From: an uncultured Clostridium sp.
GTDB lineage: Bacteria; Bacillota; Clostridia; Clostridiales; Clostridiaceae
DNA length: 29,969 nucleotides
Assembly: GCA_934746785.1 (NCBI GenBank)
Contig: CAKVFO010000020.1
Location: forward strand, 1 to 29,969
Reading direction: 5' to 3'
Shown: in pieces, positions 22,926-29,969 of the stretch
Position numbering within the stretch: position 1 is the first letter of the stretch
How the letters are laid out: every line of letters starts with the position of its first letter
The notes under the pieces: generated by a model
What the model was told of the DNA's origin: nothing
What the model saw: only the letters and a program-made list of their open reading frames with translations
Databases searched by the model: none
Translations under genes and position numbers: made by a program

Positions 22926-25196
22926 TTAGATTAATGCTTTTAATGCAAGTAAATCTAAGAAGTTTACTGTTCCATCTCCATTAAGGTCTGCAGCAGATTT
23001 ATCTAAAGAAATATCTCCACTATTTATATATCTCTTTAATAATGTGTAATCGTTAATATCTACTTTGCTATCTTTATTTACATCTCCAAGATTAACTTTT
23101 ACAGTTCCACTACCTCCTATTTTTTCTTCTGGCCATAATACTGCATGAGTACCATAAGCTAAAGCAGCATCAACTTGTGCCCAGTATCTATGGTAAGTCA
23201 TATCACATTTTTGTTTATTATCATATGCAGCTTTTACTTTTGAATAATCTGGATCTTTTTTATATCCTGAACGAATATCTATGAATTTAACTCCTGATTG
23301 AATTTTATCTCCATTACCCATTACACCTTTATAGTTATTTGGTACAAAAACTTCACTATCAAAGTACTTAGCTGGATCTATTTCTTCTGACTTAGCTATA
23401 CCATAATCATCTCTGTAGTTGTTCCACATAGCTTCAAGTAATTTTTCAGCAGCATCTTTTTGTTTCTTAGCAGCTTCCTTATTACCATTATTCTCATTAG
23501 CTTTTGCAGTCCATAATAATGTGTTAGCATATGAACCAGCAACACCAATATCAGCATCAGTCTTAGCTGAAATTGTAACGTGTAAGTTACTGTTATCACT
23601 TGACTTAGAATTTTCATCCCAAGTACCTGGTTGACCTTCCCACTTAAGAGTTGCAGGCATCTTGTATCCGTTTGAAGTAAATTCAGTATTTGCAATTGCC
23701 CAATCAGCCCATTTATTAAGAACTGATTCACATCTTTCATCACCAGTCTTGTAGTATAATTCTGCTAGACGTTGTAATGACCATACTTGCATACCGAACC
23801 ATTGGTTACTTGGTGGATCTAGGTATACTGGAGCTTCGTCATATACCATTCCGTAGAATGTAGATGCACCTGGTTCATATTTTTGGTAGCTTCCGTTATC
23901 AGTAGTGTAAGAGTTTGTACATCCACCAGCGATAGCTCCTTCATCAGATTGTAACCATTGATATAATTCAAGTTGTCTCTCTAAACTCTTTGACCAGTCA
24001 GACTTACCATTTGAGCTCTTTAATGTAAAGTCTTTACTTACATTATCCTCATTATTAGATAAAATCCATGCTGTCATTGGGTTTTGATATCCAAAGTGGT
24101 TATGAGAACATCCAATCTTCCAAGCCCATGATCCCCATGATTCTACATCAGTGTCTCCACCCCATGAATAATACCATCCAAGTAAGTAGTGTTTATTATC
24201 TCCACTTGCATAAGCATTATCTTGGCATCCTATTGCTCTGAAGTATTTATCAAACATTGAATATCTTAAATAATCTCCAAGTTTTGATGCTTTCTTTACA
24301 CTCTTAGAAATCTTGTTCTTATCTGCTCCTGCCCACTGATCTGCCCAGTAACTTGCTTGAATAGCACGAGCATCAGAATCAGAAGCTATAGTATATCTCC
24401 ATTGGTGAGAATCTGAACCATTAAATAATCCTAAGAAACCAGTTTTACTTTGATCTCCATAAGTCTTACAATCCTCCCATGATGGGTGAGTTACAGTCTT
24501 AAATGCTGATTCATTTCCTCCTCTTTGATAAGTGTTTATAAATACTGGATCAGCGCTACTCTTATCATATCCTGATTTACCATCTTTACCATGTTTTCCG
24601 TATTTATACCAATTATCAGTATCTAATAACCAGTGCATACCATATACATCATCAGTTCCATAAGCAGATTTTAATTCATCAGTTAAGTCTTCTGAACCTA
24701 CTTTAATATTTGGATCTGAAGGTTCTGGATATTTGCTAGTTGATAAATATTCATTTGAATAATCAGCTGGATCGCTTCCTTTATAGTATTTGTTAGTTGG
24801 TTGATCTTCATGCGCTGGAATCATGAATTTTTCCAGAGAATCCCAAGCATCATTAAATGCTGTCCAATCTCCAGTAAATCCACCATACATAGCTTCTAGC
24901 CATACATAGTAGCTATAAGTTTCTGATGTTGTTTCATGACCATAGTCAGGGCCTTCACAAAGGAAAGTTTCTTTTGAATGATAAGGTATTTTATAAGTCT
25001 TACCATCCTTTTGAATTGTTCTATAATATCCATTAGAACTATCAGATATTTTTTCTCTCATTTCTAAGAATCTTTTTGCATAGTCATTATTTTTGTCAAG
25101 TGTTTGTGCTTTTGCAGCGCTAGTAAATAATGGTGATGCTACAAATGAAGCACTTAATGCTACTGCCAGCATTATTTTTGATTTTCTTTTAATCAT
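22926..25196 (-). CDS. GH48 processive cellulase with dockerin (Cel48F/CelS type)
   Basis: A secreted 756-residue enzyme, the typical dominant exo-acting component of cellulosomes, which releases cellobiose processively from chain ends. Signal peptide about 1-30 (cut near SAAKA). GH48 (alpha/alpha)6 domain about 35-690; the hallmark CEGPDYGHETTSE is at residues 80-92, and by analogy with Cel48F its last Glu (E92) is the acid. Dockerin 704-756. The start is the ATG at 25196, with AGGGGG 9 nt upstream; an in-frame TTG two codons earlier is too close to that site. It is third after the scaffoldin, whereas in C. cellulolyticum the GH48 gene directly follows cipC. Confidence 0.97.
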   Translation of the reverse strand: MIKRKSKIMLAVALSASFVASPLFTSAAKAQTLDKNNDYAKRFLEMREKISDSSNGYYRTIQKDGKTYKIPYHSKETFLCEGPDYGHETTSETYSYYVWLEAMYGGFTGDWTAFNDAWDSLEKFMIPAHEDQPTNKYYKGSDPADYSNEYLSTSKYPEPSDPNIKVGSEDLTDELKSAYGTDDVYGMHWLLDTDNWYKYGKHGKDGKSGYDKSSADPVFINTYQRGGNESAFKTVTHPSWEDCKTYGDQSKTGFLGLFNGSDSHQWRYTIASDSDARAIQASYWADQWAGADKNKISKSVKKASKLGDYLRYSMFDKYFRAIGCQDNAYASGDNKHYLLGWYYSWGGDTDVESWGSWAWKIGCSHNHFGYQNPMTAWILSNNEDNVSKDFTLKSSNGKSDWSKSLERQLELYQWLQSDEGAIAGGCTNSYTTDNGSYQKYEPGASTFYGMVYDEAPVYLDPPSNQWFGMQVWSLQRLAELYYKTGDERCESVLNKWADWAIANTEFTSNGYKMPATLKWEGQPGTWDENSKSSDNSNLHVTISAKTDADIGVAGSYANTLLWTAKANENNGNKEAAKKQKDAAEKLLEAMWNNYRDDYGIAKSEEIDPAKYFDSEVFVPNNYKGVMGNGDKIQSGVKFIDIRSGYKKDPDYSKVKAAYDNKQKCDMTYHRYWAQVDAALAYGTHAVLWPEEKIGGSGTVKVNLGDVNKDSKVDINDYTLLKRYINSGDISLDKSAADLNGDGTVNFLDLLALKALI

Positions 25197-25302
25197 AATC
25201 AAATTCCCCCTAATTTTTAAATATATATTGCAAAATCATAGACATTTTCTTTTCATAGTTTCTTTTATGTAAATATCTATAATAAACAAACTAAAATAAT
25301 TT

Positions 25303-26910
25303 TTATATTCTACTTTTTAATGCAAGTAAATCTAAGAAATTTACTTGTCCATCATTATTTAAATCTGAATTATCTTTGTTTATATCAACAACTTCACCAG
25401 TATTTATATATTTCTTTAATATTGTATAGTCAGAAATATTTACTTTACCGTCATCATTTATATCTCCAACAAGTTTTCTTGGACTTGACCCAAATGGTGA
25501 TTTAAATAATTCTTTCATATTACCATTAGCAGTTAACGAAACACATCCTGCTAATGCTCCAACAAGACCTGCATTATAATCTATAGCAACTTCTGTATAA
25601 GTATATTTATCTAATTCATCAACAAATGTACAGCCTCCATCTGGGCCCCCAACTAATGCTCCTGTCAATACGTATTTGTTGTCTTTATTCTTATAATCAC
25701 TATCTACAAGTTTGTCATATCCATTAGCTGCTCTATGATGTGCATGTTGTGGATACTTACTTCCAAACCCAACCACATAAGACATACCGCTAGGATTTTT
25801 ACCTAAGATGTAATCAATTTGTGAAGCTGCTGTATCAACTAAGCTTCTATCTGGACAAACCTTATTGTAAATTAAAGCAATCATAGATTCTGCTGCTGTA
25901 TATCTTAATGAACCCCAACCGTCATAAACTTTTATCCCACCAGCTACCGGACTCATATTTTTCCAACAATTTAAGTTATGATCCATTGCCTTTTTATACT
26001 TAGAATCTTTAGTTAATTGATATAATTTTAATTCCGCTGCAACTTTCATATCGTTCCAACACATTGTCCAGCCTGTTTCAAGCCATTGATTTTCAAGTTT
26101 GATAAATCTTTCTGCATCGCTTAAATAGCTCTTATCTTTTGTGATATCGTATAGCCAAGCTGCAGCCCATGCCATATCATCACCACAAGATTTTGATTCG
26201 TAGAATTGATTATATTCATAAGTTCTTAAATTGTTCTTACCCATTTCATATAATTCTTTAGCATGTTGTAAACATTTTGCTGCATAATCGCTATCAATAT
26301 CTTTACAATTTAAATACATAATGCTCAGTGCTGCTACTGATTCACCAATTACATCTGCTGCCGCATGTGAAGAATCTGCAACTTTAATTTGATTTCTTGC
26401 ACCTTGTTCTACTGATTGTTTTTCTGGTGATGCCCAATAATCATGGTCCTTGTTACCTTCTCCTACTTCATATACAAATTTTCCTGGTGCATAATGGCAC
26501 TTCATTATATAATCAGTAAAATATTTTGTTTCATCTAATTGCTTGTTATACATTCCTGCCTTTTGAAAACCATCTTTAAATTCATATAATGCCCATCCCA
26601 TTACTGAAGCTGCATAAGATCCTGGAAGACCAAACTTTACAAAATCTCCAGCATCATGGAAACCACCTGTCAAATCAATCCCCATTGATTTTCCATCATC
26701 ACAATGGCAAGGTCCTCTCCATTCAAAGTAATTATTATCTCCAACATGTGGGCCACACTTATTTGAATCATAAAATACTACTGAATCCTTTAATGCTGTT
26801 TTATAATCTATATTTGAACTAAAAGCAAAAGCTCTTGTTGCTGGCATAGCAAATGAAAAACCTGTTATAACTGCGAGAAAACTTGCAATTACTTTATTTC
26901 TATTAATCAT
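25303..26910 (-). CDS. GH9 endoglucanase with dockerin, no CBM (Cel9M-like)
   Basis: A secreted 535-residue enzyme. Signal peptide about 1-29 (cut near TRAFA). GH9 (alpha/alpha)6 catalytic domain about 33-465, with D86 and D89 in GGFHDAGDFVKF, the AHHRAANG histidine motif, and the acid E440 in YTEVAIDYNAG. Dockerin 482-535. There is no carbohydrate-binding module, so it matches the Cel9M / compact GH9 type, expected to be a nonprocessive endoglucanase that depends on the scaffoldin for substrate contact. AGGGGG lies 6 nt before the ATG. The gap to GH48 (about 100 bp) is AT-rich with no clear terminator. Confidence 0.95.
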   Translation of the reverse strand: MINRNKVIASFLAVITGFSFAMPATRAFAFSSNIDYKTALKDSVVFYDSNKCGPHVGDNNYFEWRGPCHCDDGKSMGIDLTGGFHDAGDFVKFGLPGSYAASVMGWALYEFKDGFQKAGMYNKQLDETKYFTDYIMKCHYAPGKFVYEVGEGNKDHDYWASPEKQSVEQGARNQIKVADSSHAAADVIGESVAALSIMYLNCKDIDSDYAAKCLQHAKELYEMGKNNLRTYEYNQFYESKSCGDDMAWAAAWLYDITKDKSYLSDAERFIKLENQWLETGWTMCWNDMKVAAELKLYQLTKDSKYKKAMDHNLNCWKNMSPVAGGIKVYDGWGSLRYTAAESMIALIYNKVCPDRSLVDTAASQIDYILGKNPSGMSYVVGFGSKYPQHAHHRAANGYDKLVDSDYKNKDNKYVLTGALVGGPDGGCTFVDELDKYTYTEVAIDYNAGLVGALAGCVSLTANGNMKELFKSPFGSSPRKLVGDINDDGKVNISDYTILKKYINTGEVVDINKDNSDLNNDGQVNFLDLLALKSRI

Positions 26911-26955
26911 ATTATTCCCCCTATTTACCAGTAAATGTGTTTATATGCTTAATCT

Positions 26956-29097
26956 TTAAATTAAAGACTTTAATGTTAGTAAATCTAAAAAATTCACCTT
27001 TTCATCATTATTGATATCAGCTGCTTCAGTATTTATTTCTACTCCTTCTCCATCGTTGTTTATATATTTTTTTAATAAAGTATAATCTAATATATTAATT
27101 TTCTTATCATTATTCACATCACCAATTAGAACTTCTACAGGTCTTTTTTCTGGTTCAATTCCAGCTACCAATACTCCATCATCATATACAGGAATTCTGT
27201 CAGTTTTTAATGGTGTTTCACCTGGTTTTTTCTCAACATCTTTATACGAGAAATCATTTGAGTTATCCCAAAACTTTGTACCCTCTGGTGCTGAAAGTCT
27301 AAATTGTACTTCTGCTCTATGAGCTGACTGACCTCCAGGATAAATATTTCTACCTGTAAAATCCCCTATTACATAATAAATGTGCTTTTCTTCATCCCAT
27401 GGAATTAATTCTGACATCTTTGCACCATCATTATAGTTTGTACTTATTTTTATGTCTTTAACTGTATATCCTGATTCATATAATTCAGATAAATCTACAA
27501 AATATCTAAATGATAACTTATCTCCATTTTTTGCTGGCCATCCTGAATCGTTATATAATACAGCTTTTATTTCTATAAAATTGTTACCAGTTGAATTTAC
27601 TGCAGCATTAACATAATATTCATCATTTGTTGGTGTTTCGTCACACCTTAAGTCCTTGATAGGATCTCCACCATACCTTTTATATTCTTTAGCTAATGCT
27701 CCTACAAAACCAGCATTATAATCACATGCTACTTCATTGCAATAGTAGTCATTTACGTCATCTACATATAAGTCATTAATATCTTTTGGTCCTCCTACTA
27801 ACGCCCCTACTAACGTATGCCTATGATAATCTGGTATTGTATTCTTATCTAACCAAGAAGCCTGTGCTTCTCTATGATGATAATGTTTAGGATAATCCTT
27901 ACCATACCCCACTAAGTAGCTTTTTCCTGTGCTTCCTAATGCATAGTTTACTTGTGAATCCATAAAGTCTTTATATATCTTAGCTTTATCTGATGGACAT
28001 CCATCCCAATCTGCATATACACCAGCTAAAAACGCCATTGTTTCTGCATATCTTAATGATCCCCAATTATCTAAGAAAGCTAATCCATCCTTTGTATATT
28101 TAATCCTTTGAACAGCATATCCAGCATCATATCCTGTTGTCCAGTAATCAAGATTTCTCTCACTGCTCTCTTTATATATATCTTTATTAGTTATCTTAGC
28201 TAATAGTATTTGTGTCCCATAATGAACATCATCCCAGCAATGAGCCCACTTATAACCAATAATATCTGTTTGTTGTTCTGTTGACCAATGAGATACATAA
28301 GCTTCTGCTTGATTTAAGTAATCCACATCATTAGTAGCTAAATATAACCAAGTTGCTGCCCATGTAAGTTCATCCCAATACCCGCTATTTATTTTATAAT
28401 ATGGATCAGCTTTTATATAACCTTTATCACTTCTAGTTTCATCTGCAAATTCAAATAATTCCTTTGCATGTTTCAGACATATTTCTGAATACTCCTTATC
28501 ACTATCCTTGAATAGAAGTGCTGCTGCTGCCAAAGAAGCTGCTGTATCTGCACATACACATGTTCCTGGATGTTCTTTATCCACCTTATATGCGGGTCTT
28601 TCCATAGGCATTACTTCCGATGGGCCCCACCATTTATGATCCTTTTCTGCATTTCCTACTTGATAGTAATAAACTTCTTTTTCTGGATGACATTTTATAA
28701 AGTAATCATTAGCCCATTTTATTGCATTCATCATATATGTTAACTGCCCGCTTTTTTCATAGGCATCCTTATCTTCAAACACAGACCATGCCAACATTGT
28801 TGAACTGTATGACATTGGCAAATTGAATTTCACAAAATCTCCTGCATCATACCAGCCTCCAGTAAGATCTAACCCTACATCAGCTCCATCATTTAGACCT
28901 GAATCAGCTTTCCAGTTATCTCTTTTATCTTCTGGTAATTTACCTGAACGTTGAAATTCATAAAATAATATTGCTTTTTGAAGTGCTTCTCCATAATTAT
29001 TTAATTCTGCTGCCTTTACCGCAGGAACTTTTGGTATTGTAAATGATGATACTAAAGTCATAATCAAAGCTGTAATTATGCTTTTTCTACATTTCAT
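26956..29097 (-). CDS. GH9-CBM3c cellulase with dockerin (Cel9G-like)
   Basis: A secreted 713-residue enzyme. Signal peptide about 1-30 (cut near AVKAA). GH9 domain about 33-470, with D84 and D87 in GGWYDAGDFVKF, the YHHREAQ motif, and the acid E455 in CNEVACDYNAG. A CBM3c module follows at about 488-625 (NAAVNSTGNNFIEIK ... YYVIGDFTGRNIYPGGQSAH), fused directly to the catalytic domain; in this class it feeds single chains into the active site, making the enzyme a processive endoglucanase. Dockerin 659-713. It is the first enzyme gene after the scaffoldin and is preceded by a strong stem-loop. AGAAGGGG lies 8 nt before the ATG. Confidence 0.96.
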   Translation of the reverse strand: MKCRKSIITALIMTLVSSFTIPKVPAVKAAELNNYGEALQKAILFYEFQRSGKLPEDKRDNWKADSGLNDGADVGLDLTGGWYDAGDFVKFNLPMSYSSTMLAWSVFEDKDAYEKSGQLTYMMNAIKWANDYFIKCHPEKEVYYYQVGNAEKDHKWWGPSEVMPMERPAYKVDKEHPGTCVCADTAASLAAAALLFKDSDKEYSEICLKHAKELFEFADETRSDKGYIKADPYYKINSGYWDELTWAATWLYLATNDVDYLNQAEAYVSHWSTEQQTDIIGYKWAHCWDDVHYGTQILLAKITNKDIYKESSERNLDYWTTGYDAGYAVQRIKYTKDGLAFLDNWGSLRYAETMAFLAGVYADWDGCPSDKAKIYKDFMDSQVNYALGSTGKSYLVGYGKDYPKHYHHREAQASWLDKNTIPDYHRHTLVGALVGGPKDINDLYVDDVNDYYCNEVACDYNAGFVGALAKEYKRYGGDPIKDLRCDETPTNDEYYVNAAVNSTGNNFIEIKAVLYNDSGWPAKNGDKLSFRYFVDLSELYESGYTVKDIKISTNYNDGAKMSELIPWDEEKHIYYVIGDFTGRNIYPGGQSAHRAEVQFRLSAPEGTKFWDNSNDFSYKDVEKKPGETPLKTDRIPVYDDGVLVAGIEPEKRPVEVLIGDVNNDKKINILDYTLLKKYINNDGEGVEINTEAADINNDEKVNFLDLLTLKSLI

Positions 29098-29127
29098 TAT
29101 TCATACCCCTTCTCTTATTTATTTTTA

Positions 29128-29162
29128 TTGATTTCTATGGAGGTCCCCCCCATAGAAATCAA
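29128..29162 (-). promoter_or_regulatory. Strong intergenic stem-loop between scaffoldin and GH9 genes
   Basis: Perfect 13-bp stem TTGATTTCTATGG (29128-29140) and CCATAGAAATCAA (29150-29162), 9-nt loop. Downstream on the minus strand the sequence is TAAAAATAAATAAG, without a T-tract, so it is a poor terminator. In C. cellulolyticum, stem-loops at such positions mark RNA processing and stabilise the upstream segment; the same role is inferred here. Confidence 0.65.
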
Positions 29163-29181
29163 CTTATTATTTTTTTATTTA

Positions 29182-29969
29182 TTATTTAATATTTATAGTT
29201 CCAGCATTTATACCATAGTCTAATGCTTTACCTTCTGAATCTCCAAATAAAACTTCATCTAAATTTAATTTCACCTTAGTTCCACTACTTAAGTTTGAAT
29301 TTAATTTTACATTAACAGTTCCTACTAAATATTCACCATCAAATGAATTTTGATCAAATATTAAATACATTAATGCAGTTTTTGACTTAGCAATGTAATT
29401 ACCAAAGCTGCTGCTTGCTCCTAATTCCTCCAATTCATCGTCATTGTCTTCTACACTAACGATAGAATATTCATCTGTATCTTTTATTTTTACACTTGCT
29501 CCAACTACCGGTGTAGATTTAGAAATTTTTACTTTAACCAGAATTTGAACAGTTTCACCTGCTTTTGCAGTCACATCACCTATAACTACACCAAGAGGTT
29601 TATTTTCTACTGGTTTTGTAGGTTCTGATTCTGAATCCCCTCCCGCAGCAGTTACTAATCCAGACTTAATATTTACTTTATAATTATCTGCATCTCCAGA
29701 TTTCTCATCATAATAACTTAATGCTACATCTGAAAGGTTTATTTTTGCAGTTCCATTACTCTTAATTTTGAATTTAAGGTTACAAATAACACCATTATCT
29801 GATATTGATTGTTTCTCTTTTTCAGTTAAGTATTGAATCTTAACAGAACCATTTGATGCATCTTTTGTTAGGAATAATTTACTATACTTAGATGTTAATC
29901 CTGCCCCTTCAACTCCTACGAACTCTAACTTGCTTGAATCATAATTTGTTACAAATTCATAGTTTTCTA
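29182..29969 (-). CDS. Cellulosomal scaffoldin, C-terminal part (cohesins); 5' end outside window
   Basis: The frame is open from the window edge to the stop at 29182 (261 codons), so this is the 3' end of a longer gene. The first ~105 residues are most of one type I cohesin, with the typical YDSSKLEFVGVEGAGLTSKY stretch and ending near VNIKSGLVTAA. A Pro/Ser/Glu linker (GGDSESEPTKPVENKP) follows, then a second cohesin-like domain: GVVIGDVTAKAGETVQILVK through LDYGINAGTINIK at the C-terminus. Cohesins bind the dockerins of the enzymes encoded downstream. The protein ends with the cohesin, with no surface-anchoring module. The last domain is more divergent and lacks the YDSSKLEF-like segment. 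A GTG at 29572-29574 could be mistaken for a start. Confidence 0.9.
   Translation of the reverse strand, partial: ENYEFVTNYDSSKLEFVGVEGAGLTSKYSKLFLTKDASNGSVKIQYLTEKEKQSISDNGVICNLKFKIKSNGTAKINLSDVALSYYDEKSGDADNYKVNIKSGLVTAAGGDSESEPTKPVENKPLGVVIGDVTAKAGETVQILVKVKISKSTPVVGASVKIKDTDEYSIVSVEDNDDELEELGASSSFGNYIAKSKTALMYLIFDQNSFDGEYLVGTVNVKLNSNLSSGTKVKLNLDEVLFGDSEGKALDYGINAGTINIK

Noticed and set aside
23396..23743. Long antisense and alternate-frame openings inside the GH48, GH9, dap and valS genes
   Set aside because: They lack ribosome sites, have compositions typical of shadow frames, and lie within genes whose catalytic motifs are intact.
29128..29162. Intrinsic terminator ending the scaffoldin transcript
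   Set aside because: The stem is strong, but no T-tract follows on the minus strand, so I list it as a processing or stabilising loop.
29182..29574. A separate 130-residue gene starting at a GTG
   Set aside because: The same frame stays open upstream to the window edge and encodes another cohesin and a linker. The GTG is an internal valine of the scaffoldin.

Overview
The window reads as chromosome of a low-GC, spore-forming, cellulosome-producing Clostridium (cluster I type). Evidence: AT-rich third positions, strong AGGAGG-type ribosome sites, an alpha/beta-type small acid-soluble spore protein, a valS T-box leader, a clostridial agr quorum-sensing locus, and a block of dockerin-bearing cellulases beside a scaffoldin. 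The set resembles the small cellulosomes of solvent-producing mesophilic clostridia. I cannot name the species.

Region 1 (1-14.5 kb) is ordinary backbone with short operons: an HD-domain hydrolase, an unrecognised protein, a methyltransferase coupled to hslO (Hsp33), a spore protein, the lysine/diaminopimelate pair dapA-dapB behind an unusual structured leader, a two-OB-fold single-stranded DNA-binding protein, a PdaB-like deacetylase, a DUF4364 regulator, a beta-propeller protein, a TSCPD-domain protein, folC, and valS with a complete T-box whose specifier codon is GTA (Val). Two full copies and two tail fragments of a structured, non-coding repeat of about 290 bp lie in intergenic positions, usually next to terminators.

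Region 2 (14.5-16.0 kb) is a single GH5 endoglucanase with a dockerin and its own upstream region, which carries a 21-bp-period direct repeat resembling a LytTR-type operator.

Region 3 (16.1-19.8 kb) is a complete but rearranged agr system: a CPBP-family membrane protease, divergent agrB, agrA (LytTR regulator) and agrC (sensor kinase), followed by a 46-codon agrD precursor on the opposite strand. The agrD gene is easy to miss. It is codirectional with, and downstream of, the cellulase operon.

Region 4 (20.2-30.0 kb, all minus strand) is the cellulosome operon, read from the right edge: scaffoldin C-terminus (gene continues outside the window), GH9-CBM3c, GH9, GH48, and CBM4-Ig-GH9. Every enzyme has a signal peptide and a C-terminal dockerin. 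A strong stem-loop without a U-tract separates the scaffoldin from the first enzyme.

Taken together, processive exo-acting GH48, three GH9 types and a GH5 would assemble on the scaffoldin outside the cell. The agr block sits between the main operon and the GH5 gene, which suggests, without proving, density-dependent control of cellulose degradation.
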